This document shows, in pieces, positions 18,114 through 26,144 of a stretch of DNA of 64,000 bases. The DNA is from Phycisphaerae bacterium (GTDB lineage: Bacteria; Planctomycetota; Phycisphaerae; UBA1845; PWPN01). Location of the stretch: the NCBI GenBank assembly GCA_018003015.1, contig JAGNEZ010000012.1, forward strand, positions 62,001 through 126,000. The letters are read 5' to 3'. The notes beneath the pieces are model-generated. The model worked only from the letters and a program-made list of their open reading frames with translations. It had not been told where the DNA came from and did no database searches. Numbering within the stretch: position 1 is the stretch's first letter; each line of letters begins with the position of its first letter. Made by a program: the position numbers and the translations under genes.

Positions 18114-18989
18114 ATGCCACTGGAAACGCTTCTGATCAGCGGCCCTTCAGGGTGCGGCAAAACCACTGTCGCACAGGTTGTGGCCGACCACGTCCTCGGA
18201 CGGTCGGTCCACGTCCTTCGCCTGCAAACCTCACTCGACAATCACACCAACAGCATTGAACGCGAGCCTCCGGACGATACGACGCCCAGCGATGGACGAT
18301 GGGCCTCGGTCCACATCGTTCGCTATACGCGCGAGCGGATCTTCGAAACCCTGCCTGACGCCCTGCGGGCCGTGCGCCGACTCGACCGGCGAGGCTTCGT
18401 CATCGTCGAAGCGGATACCGACCCCTCGATCCGCCACGCTTACCCCTACGACTACCGGGTCTTCGTCATGTCCTCCCCGGTGGACATTCACGAGGTCTTC
18501 CGCGAACCGAAAGCCGCCGCCGTCGCCCTGCAGGAGGTGATGGAGGATACGGCCGCCTTTGCCGCGGAGATCTTCGGGCTCTTCGAGGGCGACCCACTGG
18601 ACGATTCTTCGGGCGTCAAGCACCGGAGGAAAAAGGTCAAACCGAGGCGAGGGAGTGTCATCTCAAACCCGGTCGAATTCCTGGACGTCAACGAGACGCA
18701 AATCCACCAGTTCCTTCGCTCCCCCATCGGGGCGGAGATCGCCTCGCGCATTCAACTCCAGCCGGAGTTCCACGCCCTGGTCGAAGCCGACGTCGTCCTC
18801 GTCAACATGGGCCGGGTCACGGCTCCCGACGTGCTGGACGAATGCGTCCGGCGAATCGAGAAGCTGCTCAGCCGGATCCGCCACGACAGCCGCCAACACA
18901 GCATCCTCTACTGGGGCGACCTGACCTGCGACCGTGATCCGACCCGCTGTATGCTCATCGAGCGGCTCAAGACCCTCATTGGGAAGTAA
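18114..18989 (+). CDS. P-loop NTPase of unknown function
   Basis: A 291-residue protein opening directly with a Walker A motif, LLISGPSGCGKTTVAQVVAD (about residues 6-25). A Walker-B-like strand appears at GFVIVEADTDPS, and RVFVMSSPVDIHEVF suggests a nucleotide- or phosphate-pathway kinase-like core. The middle contains a basic stretch (HRRKKVKPRRG). No known family is recognised; MobB, uridine kinase and adenylate-kinase-like folds are all possible. There is no signal peptide, so it is cytoplasmic. The ribosome site before the ATG at 18114 is weak. It is transcribed away from the radical SAM gene, from a 155-base shared region. Confidence 0.7.
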   Translation: MPLETLLISGPSGCGKTTVAQVVADHVLGRSVHVLRLQTSLDNHTNSIEREPPDDTTPSDGRWASVHIVRYTRERIFETLPDALRAVRRLDRRGFVIVEADTDPSIRHAYPYDYRVFVMSSPVDIHEVFREPKAAAVALQEVMEDTAAFAAEIFGLFEGDPLDDSSGVKHRRKKVKPRRGSVISNPVEFLDVNETQIHQFLRSPIGAEIASRIQLQPEFHALVEADVVLVNMGRVTAPDVLDECVRRIEKLLSRIRHDSRQHSILYWGDLTCDRDPTRCMLIERLKTLIGK

Positions 18990-19210
18990 GACCAGAACGC
19001 TGATACGCCGAAAACCGTCAGGGGCAGCGACAAGGGCTCGGGACCTGCCACGCGATCAGCACCACCACCGCCCAATCCAGCGAGAGGCACGCTCCAGCGT
19101 GAAAACGCATTGGCCCCTGTAGGCCGGGCAAGAGCTTGACCACCGGCCCCGGAAGTCAGGTCCGGGGGGCGGAGACGGCATCTCGCCTTGTCCAGACAGC
19201 ATGCCCAAAG

Positions 19211-19249
19211 AAGAGGACCGCGGCAGTGAGTTGCCACGGTCCCTTTCTC
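19211..19249. terminator. Bidirectional terminator between P-loop gene and ferredoxin gene
   Basis: An 11-bp stem (19215-19225 with 19232-19242, one non-Watson-Crick position) with a 6-base loop lies between the converging genes. Reading rightward it is followed by CTTTCTC; reading leftward by TCTTCTTTGG. The rest of 18990-19308 holds no gene. Confidence 0.7.
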
Positions 19250-19308
19250 AGTAGCCTGGAGGATGCTCCCCCGGAAGCCGGGGTTTCGGACCCGGCGAAG
19301 GGCCTCCG

Positions 19309-19527
19309 CTACTTGGCTTCGAACTTGATCGCCTCGCAGGGGCAGTCGCCAGCCGCCGCGATAATCTCGTCGCTGTGGGCCTGCAGGAAGGCCGCGTCCT
19401 TGGCTTCGGCCTTGACGGCCGCCACGTCGCCCTTCATCTCAAACACGTCCGGGGCCGACGCCACGCACGCCTCACACGAAGTGCAGTTGTCTGTATCGAC
19501 CCAGACCTTGGTCACAGTCTTCGCCAT
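19309..19527 (-). CDS. [4Fe-4S] ferredoxin, small
   Basis: A 72-residue soluble electron carrier. Cys15, Cys18 and Cys21 (CTSCEAC) plus Cys62 before Pro63 (DCPCEAIKFE) give the ligands of a single [4Fe-4S] cluster; Cys64 is extra. The early VDTDNCTSCEACVASAPDVF and terminal CEAIKFE match the mono-cluster ferredoxins of anaerobes and deltaproteobacteria. The ATG at 19527 follows AGGAG. It lies 130 bases downstream of the cytochrome b cluster on the same strand, so it could be read through, and may be the electron partner of redox enzymes rather than of the complex itself. A terminator at 19211-19249 follows it. Confidence 0.9.
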   Translation of the reverse strand: MAKTVTKVWVDTDNCTSCEACVASAPDVFEMKGDVAAVKAEAKDAAFLQAHSDEIIAAAGDCPCEAIKFEAK

Positions 19528-19657
19528 CGGAAATCTCCTGGCATTACACGGGTGCGGCCACGGCCGCACCGAGCCAACCCATGAACCGGCACGCCTCACG
19601 GTGCCACGAAGCGTACAGCATAGCAAACGGCTCCGTGATGGCAAGTCCTGTCGGCGT

Positions 19658-20839
19658 TCAGATGCTCAGCGACCACTCCGTGAACGCCACGATGTACTTC
19701 AGGTTGAAGCACCAGCGAAGCAGCATCTTGATCGGAACGAGGAGCATCGCGGCCAGCAGGAACATCGTGATCGTGTACCGGGCAAGTCCCATTTGCGAGT
19801 AGGTCCCCCGAAAGGCAGTGCGCTTCAGCAGCCAGGGCGGGAGAAGGAAATACAGGGCCAGCAGACACAGTCCCGGCGTTTCGCGCAGGATACCGCTTGC
19901 CGCCCCCCCAAAGCCGGCTCCCGGCGGCGTCCGTCCTTGCCCGTGGATCCAGAACAACTCCGACAGGTTGACCTGGGCCGTCGACGCAGGCCGGTGAGGA
20001 TCCCAGGACTCGAAGGGTCCGAAACAAGCCCAGTTGGGTCCACGGAGCACGGTTCCCACGATGATCGGCAGCAGCCAAAGCAGGACGAAACCACTCAGAA
20101 AGAGCGTTACGGCGAACGGCCGTTCCCGAAGGGTGTAGTAGCCGTTTCCGTTCGGGTTGCGATCCAGATAGGGGATTGCGCACAGGCCAAGGACGATCAG
20201 CACCGGCACCAGGACGCCTGCGATCCACGGATCGAAGTAGACGAGCAACTCCTGAAGCCCGAGGAAGTACCAGGGCGCCTTCGCCGGGTTCGGTGCCACA
20301 TAGGGACTGGCCGGCGGTTCCAGCGGAGCGCGGACCAGGATGGACCACACGAGAAGCAAGGTCATGCAGATCAGCGTCGCGACCAGTTCGACGACCAGGA
20401 GGTGCGGCCACGTCAGTACCTGGTTGTCGGCCCGGCCCTCGAGGAGAGACAGGCCCTCTCGACGTCGTTGATCATTGAGCGCCGCTCGCCGCAGGCCGAT
20501 CCACAAGCCGACAGCCAGCATGACGAGCAGCAGAGTGATGGGGACGCTGTCCGGCCGGCTGGCGGCGCGAAAGAAGACCGCGTCACACAGGGCGGCGATG
20601 TAGGCCGCCGCGACAACGGCGCCAAGGCAAGCTGCGATCGGTGGCCGTGTCCAGCGGCGGTACGTAATGAGGCCCGTAGCCAGCACCGCGACGGCCAAAG
20701 GGAACAGTCGCTGCGGTGCCGACAGCCAGTCGACGGCGCCGCGAATCCCCTCGGTTGCTGCGATGATCGGCAACACGTTGACTCCCATGTGCAGGACCAG
20801 ATCGCAGGCTGCTCTATAGAGGCCCGCTGATCCCTCCAT
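19658..20839 (-). CDS. Cytochrome b C-terminal/subunit IV-like protein with extra N-terminal helices
   Basis: Membrane subunit of a quinol:cytochrome c-type oxidoreductase, 393 residues. From about residue 145 it matches the cytochrome b C-terminal domain/Pet[41 protein letters not shown], then several membrane helices. PetD is only about 160 residues; here about 140 residues with at least three helices are added in front and a long tail behind. At the quinol-oxidising site the usual PEWY reads KAPWYF, so the Glu is missing, but GLQELL supplies a Glu nearby, as in some alternative bacterial complexes. The ATG at 20839 overlaps the previous cytochrome gene by 26 bases, indicating coupling; Met18 (20788) is a possible alternative start. 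Confidence 0.85.
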   Translation of the reverse strand: MEGSAGLYRAACDLVLHMGVNVLPIIAATEGIRGAVDWLSAPQRLFPLAVAVLATGLITYRRWTRPPIAACLGAVVAAAYIAALCDAVFFRAASRPDSVPITLLLVMLAVGLWIGLRRAALNDQRRREGLSLLEGRADNQVLTWPHLLVVELVATLICMTLLLVWSILVRAPLEPPASPYVAPNPAKAPWYFLGLQELLVYFDPWIAGVLVPVLIVLGLCAIPYLDRNPNGNGYYTLRERPFAVTLFLSGFVLLWLLPIIVGTVLRGPNWACFGPFESWDPHRPASTAQVNLSELFWIHGQGRTPPGAGFGGAASGILRETPGLCLLALYFLLPPWLLKRTAFRGTYSQMGLARYTITMFLLAAMLLVPIKMLLRWCFNLKYIVAFTEWSLSI

Positions 20840-21581
20840 CCTTGCGGATCCGCCAGAAGTGCACAGCCATCAGCACCGTCGCGATCAAAGGGAGCGCAAT
20901 ACAGTGCAGAACGTAGAACCGCAAGAGTGCGGCCGGTCCCACCGACGATCCGCCCAGCAGCAGCGAACGGAGATCGGAGCCGGAGTGCACCAAGGGCACG
21001 TCCCCGACGGAAACCAGCCCGCTCCCCGGTCCCTGCGCCCCCACCACCGGCGCCGCCCCGGCCATGTTCGTTCCCACCGTCACCGCCCACATGGAGAGCT
21101 GGTCCCAAGGCAGCAGGTAACCGGTGAACGACAGCAGCATGGTGAGCACCAGCAGTACGACGCCAACGACCCAGTTGAACTCCCGCGGCGGCTTGTAGCT
21201 GCCGGTCAAAAACACGCGGAGCATGTGCAGCCAGACAGTAATGACCATCAGGTGGGCGCCCCAACGATGGATCTCGCGCACCAGTCCGAAGGGCACGTGC
21301 GATCCCAACGCGATGATGTCCTTATAGGCGTACTCAGCCGTGGGCCGATAGTAGAACATCAGCAGAACGCCGGTGACCAGCTCTACCAGGAACAGCAAGA
21401 ACGTCGTGCCACCCATACACCAGGTATAGGTGACCTCCACGCCGCTGCGGCGAACCGACGGTGGGTGAAGGTGGAGAAACACGTTGCCCAAGACCGCCCG
21501 GATGCGCGTACTCGTGTCATGAGGTACGCCGTGGCGGAACACCGACTTCCAGATCTGAGAATCGCGCACCAATCGAGCCAC
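20814..21581 (-). CDS. b6-type cytochrome b, N-terminal subunit
   Basis: Haem-binding subunit of a split cytochrome b complex, 255 residues with about four membrane helices. His105 and His119 ([16 protein letters not shown]) and His226 and His241 ([14 protein letters not shown]) are the two haem pairs. Their spacings of 14 and 15 residues match cytochrome b6 rather than bc1 cytochrome b. Cys55 in [12 protein letters not shown] aligns with the b6 Cys that covalently holds the extra high-spin haem. [10 protein letters not shown] and [14 protein letters not shown] are further b6/b hallmarks. It lies between the Rieske gene (122 bases upstream) and the subunit IV-like gene (overlapping). The likely substrate is menaquinol, by inference from lineage. 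Confidence 0.93.
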   Translation of the reverse strand: MARLVRDSQIWKSVFRHGVPHDTSTRIRAVLGNVFLHLHPPSVRRSGVEVTYTWCMGGTTFLLFLVELVTGVLLMFYYRPTAEYAYKDIIALGSHVPFGLVREIHRWGAHLMVITVWLHMLRVFLTGSYKPPREFNWVVGVVLLVLTMLLSFTGYLLPWDQLSMWAVTVGTNMAGAAPVVGAQGPGSGLVSVGDVPLVHSGSDLRSLLLGGSSVGPAALLRFYVLHCIALPLIATVLMAVHFWRIRKDGGISGPL

Positions 21582-21624
21582 TCGTACAATCCCTCGTGCC
21601 CCACCTAGATCCTATCCCGTTACG

Positions 21625-21674
21625 TGTGGGACCGGCATCTTGCCAGTCAAATGACAGGCCGGAAGCCTGTCCCA
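21625..21674. repeat. Twin-hairpin element between Rieske and cytochrome b genes
   Basis: Two adjacent short inverted repeats: CCGGCA/TGCCAG around TCT (about 21632-21646) and GACAGGC/GCCTGTC (21653-21659, 21665-21671) with a 5-base loop. They resemble the small dispersed palindromic elements common between planctomycete genes. No second copy was noticed in this window, so its repeat nature is inference; it could instead be an RNA-processing or attenuation hairpin within the operon. Confidence 0.4.
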
Positions 21675-21703
21675 AACCTCCCGCAGAGATAGGCTCCTGA
21701 GCA

Positions 21704-22234
21704 TCACAGCGACAGGAAGCTGCCCTGATCGCTCTTGCCGCCAAGGAACCGGCGGCTCCGATCGACCACCACCAGACCGTCCACCACGCTGACTCCAAAC
21801 CGATCCATCGGACGTGGAGCCGGCCCCTCCGTGTTGGTGCCATCGAGGGCAAAGCCACTCCCATGACACGGACATGCGAATCTGCGTTCGCCGGGTATCC
21901 AGTTCAGGATGCAGCCCAAGTGCGTGCAGGCGGTGCTCAGGGCCACAAGCCGATCAGGGAGCCGCACCAGCCAGACACCGTCCTTCTTGCGGCGCTCATC
22001 GACCGTGCCGGCGGGCATGCGCGCGTAGGAGTCCACCGGTCCGGCGGCCACTCGCGGATCGGGCTCCTCCGAGGCGTTGGGAAACATGAATCGAGCGGTC
22101 GCCAGAGCCGCAACCGCGCCGCTGCCCGCAAGTGCGAGCCAGCCGGCGCCGGCCGCGGAGAGCACCTGCCTCCGCTCTATCCCGCGTTGACCGGCGTCAG
22201 GCGGGCTGCCGGGTCGTGGTTCCTGCGCGCTCAT
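21704..22234 (-). CDS. Rieske iron-sulfur protein
   Basis: [2Fe-2S] subunit that takes the first electron from quinol, 176 residues. A Tat-type N-terminus (ERRQVLSAAGAGWLALAGSG) gives the membrane anchor, as expected for Rieske proteins. Cluster ligands lie in CTHLGC (Cys103, His105; Cys108 for the disulfide) and CPCHGSGF (Cys121, His124; Cys123). The ATG at 22234 overlaps the stop of the upstream transporter (ATGA), so translation is coupled. A 511-residue open frame runs upstream through the transporter gene, but only this C-terminal portion is real. Downstream lie the two cytochrome b genes, completing a minimal complex; no cytochrome c or f gene was seen in the cluster. Confidence 0.95.
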   Translation of the reverse strand: MSAQEPRPGSPPDAGQRGIERRQVLSAAGAGWLALAGSGAVAALATARFMFPNASEEPDPRVAAGPVDSYARMPAGTVDERRKKDGVWLVRLPDRLVALSTACTHLGCILNWIPGERRFACPCHGSGFALDGTNTEGPAPRPMDRFGVSVVDGLVVVDRSRRFLGGKSDQGSFLSL

Positions 22235-24108
22235 GTCTTCCTTCGTGCCAGCAGATAGCCCCACAAGAATGCCACGGACGAACCGATCGGGACGAACCAC
22301 GGCCATGCCAGGGTTGCATACCGCACCTTGCCGGTCAGGGGATCGGTCTTCGCATCGAAGAAGCCGTAGTGACTGATGATGAGCATCAGGGCAATACCCG
22401 CCAGCAGGAGTACCGTTTGGGCTGGAGTTGCCACGACCGTCGCGCCCAACTCGTCGGACGCCTTGGCCGCAGGTATCCGCTCTCTTGCCTGGCTCCACAT
22501 CCAGGTCATCAGCAGGACCGCGGCCCCCACCCAGCAGACGATATTCGCCCACGGCTCGTGCCAGACCAGGGCGAAAACCACGAACACGGACAAAGGAGCC
22601 GACCAGGTGTACCCGCGCGCGGTGATGTTGAACCGCATGAAGGCAAGCATGAAGCCTGCGAGAATCGCGCCTCCGGTGTAGCCGGCCATGGCCAGCGCCA
22701 GGTTCAGGATCTGCGGGAACTGCCCGGAAGCGAGATCGGCCACTTGAGCCATCAGGCATAGAATCAGGCCCCATACCAGGACGAGCACCCGAGACAGGTG
22801 GACCAGGCCCGGATCCTTCATCGCCGAGTCCAGCGAAGCATCCTGCCCCGCAGCCACCAGTCGGCGCCTTCGCCACGGCAGATAGAAAGCCGCCAGCGAG
22901 GTCTGGCTGAACGAGGCAACCACCGACACCAGCGTGGAGATGGCCGCCGCGAAGATACCCGCGATCACCAGGCCGCAGATGCCCGGCGGCAGTTGCTCGA
23001 TGATGAACACCGGGAAGATGCGATCGCCCTTCTCGGCGACCAGTCTGGCCGCCTCGCCGGTCAGCGGATAGCGCAGATAGAAGGCGTACAGGGCGGCGCC
23101 GACCAGTAACATGATCAGGGCGATGACCTGACTCGAGGAACTGGCGATCACCGCCATCCGGGCGTCTCGTTGTCCCTTGCAGCAGAAGATGCGCTGAGCC
23201 ATCATCTGGTCCGTGCCGAACGCGCCCAAGCCGCCCCACGTACTCGCGATGGCGGCCGTCCAGATGGTAAACTCCTTGGTCGGGCTGAGACTATAGTCAA
23301 ACAGTGTAAACTTGCCCCACGGACCGGCCTCCTTGGCCCCCCACCCGACGCTCCAGAACTCACCCAGCCCGCCGGGCAGCTTGCCGATCGCGGCCGCCAA
23401 GGCCACGAAGGCCCCGATCAAGAAGACCAGGAACAGAATCACATCCGTCCAGATAACCGTAGTAATGCCGCCGATCCACGTCCAGACCACCGACAGGGCT
23501 CCGATGGTGTAGATCGACCAGACGAGCGTGCTCACGCCGGTTCGCTCTTGCAGCCCCCCAAAAACCGAGGGCCCGATGATCAGGTCCAGGATCAGGGCGG
23601 TGAGATACACGCGCGAACCTTGAGCCAACGACCCACCCAAAATGAACAGGCAGGTCGTGACCGATCGGGCCCGCTCTCCGAGCTGGTTGGCCATGTAGTC
23701 GTACGGGCTGTAGATCTCCCGTTCGTAAAAGGCCGGCACGAACACCAAGCCCACAATGATCTTCGCGAGGACCGATCCTATCAGTCCCAGTTGCAGATAG
23801 GTGAAGTTGCCGGTCGGGGCGCATACCACGGCGGGCACGCAGACAAAGGTCACCGCGCTGATCTCCGTGGCGATGTTCGAGCCGCACACCGCGTACCACG
23901 GCAGCTTCCGGCCACCCAGGAAGAAATCACGGATGGTTGCCTGCTTGCCGGCCATCAGCGAACCGATCAGCGTGGTCAGCACGAGGTAGGCGATCACCAC
24001 CAGCCAGTCCAGCCGGGTGAACTGCCCGGACAGCGCCCCGGCTTGCCCGGCGGCCAGTATCAGTGCGTCGTGTCCCACAACTCTCTCGCTCGCAACAGGA
24101 TTCGCCAT
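22231..24108 (-). CDS. Sodium/solute symporter (SSS family)
   Basis: Integral membrane carrier of 625 residues with about 13-14 hydrophobic helices, beginning DWLVVIAYLVLTTLIGSLMA. Family features include the early RDFFLGGRKLPWYAVCGSNIATEISAVTF, the Na+-site region SVVASFSQTSLAAFY, and GTDQMMAQRIFCCKGQRDAR, typical of SGLT-like members. It imports a sugar, amino acid or carboxylate with Na+; the ligand cannot be told. Its stop overlaps the Rieske start, an unexpected union of a transporter with respiratory genes. The ATG at 24108 lies 150 bases from the glycosyltransferase stop. Confidence 0.9.
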   Translation of the reverse strand: MANPVASERVVGHDALILAAGQAGALSGQFTRLDWLVVIAYLVLTTLIGSLMAGKQATIRDFFLGGRKLPWYAVCGSNIATEISAVTFVCVPAVVCAPTGNFTYLQLGLIGSVLAKIIVGLVFVPAFYEREIYSPYDYMANQLGERARSVTTCLFILGGSLAQGSRVYLTALILDLIIGPSVFGGLQERTGVSTLVWSIYTIGALSVVWTWIGGITTVIWTDVILFLVFLIGAFVALAAAIGKLPGGLGEFWSVGWGAKEAGPWGKFTLFDYSLSPTKEFTIWTAAIASTWGGLGAFGTDQMMAQRIFCCKGQRDARMAVIASSSSQVIALIMLLVGAALYAFYLRYPLTGEAARLVAEKGDRIFPVFIIEQLPPGICGLVIAGIFAAAISTLVSVVASFSQTSLAAFYLPWRRRRLVAAGQDASLDSAMKDPGLVHLSRVLVLVWGLILCLMAQVADLASGQFPQILNLALAMAGYTGGAILAGFMLAFMRFNITARGYTWSAPLSVFVVFALVWHEPWANIVCWVGAAVLLMTWMWSQARERIPAAKASDELGATVVATPAQTVLLLAGIALMLIISHYGFFDAKTDPLTGKVRYATLAWPWFVPIGSSVAFLWGYLLARRKT

Positions 24109-24258
24109 GAGCCTCGCGAGCGTGGACTATACGAAGAACCCGCCTGCCGAACAAGACAAAGCCCGGCTTGTCCGAGGCACCGACCGACCCCTGTATGGGC
24201 AGGGAGGTGGACGCAAACCAGACTCCTGCTCACCGGCGGACGGATGTCGCCCGGAGCA

Positions 24259-25023
24259 TCAGGGGGCCTTGGATGCGCCTTCAAGGAACTGATCGATCAC
24301 TCGTATCGCCTCGCGCCGCCGGGAGGAACCGACCTGCGGACAGTTGAACCGAAGGATGTACCACAGGGCGTGCATGCCGTCGGCCATGCCGATCTTCTTT
24401 CCCTCGGCATACGTTCGTCCGTAATAGGAGATCGGCACCTCGTAGACCCGAGCCCTGGTCTTGGCCACGGTGGCGGTGATCTCGACCTCGAGGCCGAAGC
24501 CCTTGCTGGTTAGCGGGATCGCCTTCGCGATCGGCGAGCGGAACGCCTTGTAGCAGGTCTCAATGTCGGTCATGTTCAGGTTGGTGAACAGGTTGGAGAA
24601 GAAGGTCAGGCCCTTGTTCGCCAGGTAGTGGTAGAAATACAGCACCCGGGTCGCTCGCCGAACCAGGAACCGGCTACCGTAGACCACGTCGGCCTGTCCG
24701 GCCAGGATCGGGGCAATCACGAAGGGGATCTCGGCCGGATCGTACTCCAGGTCGGCGTCCTGGATGATGACCAGCGGACTCTGAACCTCGCTTAGCCCCC
24801 TGCGAACCGCTGCCGTCTTCCCTGAGTTCCGCTCCGTCCGCAACAGCCGGACCCGTGGCGAGCCGAACGACTCAACCACTCCCGCTGTGCCGTCGGTCGA
24901 ACAGTCGTCCACCACGATGATCTCGCCAACACAGGCCAGTCCATCCACCGCCCGGAGGACCGTTCCCAGGGTACGCTCTTCGTTGTAGGCGGGGATCACG
25001 ACGGCCAGCACGCGCTCATCCAT
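24259..25023 (-). CDS. Family 2 glycosyltransferase (dolichol-phosphate-mannose-synthase-like)
   Basis: About 254 residues, GT-A fold. Visible: VVIPAYNEERTLGTVLRAVD at the N-terminus, VVDDCSTDGT, the metal-binding IIQDADLEYDP (DxD) and YGSRFLVRR. It transfers a sugar from a nucleotide or polyprenyl donor, probably to undecaprenyl phosphate or an envelope polymer. There is no C-terminal membrane segment; the protein ends soon after a KIGMADGMHALWYILRF region common in this family. I take the ATG at 25023, spaced 8 bases from GGGAG, over the GTG at 25038. It is first in a leftward run with the symporter and the Rieske/cytochrome genes but separated from them by 150 bases. Confidence 0.9.
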   Translation of the reverse strand: MDERVLAVVIPAYNEERTLGTVLRAVDGLACVGEIIVVDDCSTDGTAGVVESFGSPRVRLLRTERNSGKTAAVRRGLSEVQSPLVIIQDADLEYDPAEIPFVIAPILAGQADVVYGSRFLVRRATRVLYFYHYLANKGLTFFSNLFTNLNMTDIETCYKAFRSPIAKAIPLTSKGFGLEVEITATVAKTRARVYEVPISYYGRTYAEGKKIGMADGMHALWYILRFNCPQVGSSRRREAIRVIDQFLEGASKAP

Positions 25024-25386
25024 GAGGGCATCTCCCACGTCAGCCGGGCGACAGGAACGGGCGTATTACCGCACGTCGGCCGGCAGATGTCAACCGGGCA
25101 GTCCAAGAAGCCACCGTGCCGACCCATCTTCCGTCTCGGCCTGCAACACCATCCAGTGGTCGGACAGAAGCACCCGCCGCTTCGGCTGTCGCAACGTCAG
25201 CCCTCCGCCGCTCGAGGGCCTCCTGGGACGGTCGATTGGTCTCGGCAGCCCCGCCCGGCAGCCTGGATGCCAAGCCATGCTCCGATCGGGAATCTCCCCA
25301 AGGGCGACCTGCTCACCTCTGCCCTCACACTTCCCGCTTCCACGGCATTGCGGCAAGCCTCGCGCCAGCATATACTTGGAGCCACT
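25024..25386. other. Divergent intergenic region, glycosyltransferase/nrdR
   Basis: About 360 bases between two divergent starts. No convincing gene, RNA or repeat was found. Open frames here lack ribosome sites and family resemblance. It should contain promoters for both flanking genes, but no clear -35/-10 pair stood out. Confidence 0.5.
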
Positions 25387-25884
25387 ATGCGATGCCCCTA
25401 CTGTCGCGAGATTAACCAGGACAAGGTCATCGATTCCCGTCTGAGCGAAAACGGTGAGGTCATCCGCCGCCGGCGGGTGTGCATTTCCTGCAACAAGCGA
25501 TTCACGACCAAGGAACGCGTCGAACAGGACGTGAAGCTCATGGTCATCAAGCGCGACGGCAGCCGGGTGCCGTATGAACGCCACAAGATCCTGAGCAGCC
25601 TGCAACGGGCGGCCTACAAGCGGCCGATCAGCGACGAGGTGATGACCGGCATGGTCGACGCGATCGAGGACACCCTGTTCAAGCAGTATGACCGGGAGGT
25701 CAGCAGCCAGATCATCGGCAAGCTGGCCGGCGATCAGCTCCGCCACGTGGACCAGATCGCCTACGTCCGCTTCGCCAGCGTCTACCGCCGATTCCAGGAC
25801 CTCGGCCAACTCATCGACGAGGCCCAGGAAGTCATCGAGCACCATGTGACCGACACACCTGGCCAGCAGAGGTTGTTCGAGTGA
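25387..25884 (+). CDS. nrdR: Transcriptional repressor NrdR
   Basis: Represses ribonucleotide reductase genes in response to dATP/ATP. The 165-residue protein has the N-terminal zinc ribbon CPYC...CISC (MRCPYC, RRRRVCISCNKRFTT) and the ATP-cone domain (VIKRDGSRVPYERHKILSSL). The ATG at 25387 is preceded by GGAG; an open frame from 25087 adds no recognisable sequence. No nrd genes are nearby. The 260 bases after it (25885-26144) hold no gene and separate it from the converging methyltransferase. Confidence 0.96.
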   Translation: MRCPYCREINQDKVIDSRLSENGEVIRRRRVCISCNKRFTTKERVEQDVKLMVIKRDGSRVPYERHKILSSLQRAAYKRPISDEVMTGMVDAIEDTLFKQYDREVSSQIIGKLAGDQLRHVDQIAYVRFASVYRRFQDLGQLIDEAQEVIEHHVTDTPGQQRLFE

Positions 25885-26144
25885 ACGACCGAGCGAAAAG
25901 TCACCTGACACTCTAGCAGGCACCTTCAAGAGTCAGATTCCGCATGGGCGACCCGGCTTGGGCCCCACGAAATGCAGAGAACGTCATTCGTGGAACGTGC
26001 TTGCTGAGAAGGGCGGCATTCCGCCTGCACCCGGTCATCAGCGCGTCTGCCTCCGGTTCAATCCCAGCGTTTCGCGGGCAGCATCGGCAGGGGCAAGGAC
26101 TCCGCCCGTCTCCCGGACATTGCGGCTCGCCACCCCCGCAGCAA

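Noticed and set aside
19136-20830. 564-residue open frame on the plus strand
   Set aside because: Antisense to ferredoxin and cytochrome b subunits whose motifs are unambiguous.
22235-23239. N-terminal extension of the Rieske frame to 511 residues
   Set aside because: Lies in another frame of the SSS transporter gene; the Rieske start is fixed by the ATGA overlap and the Tat signal.
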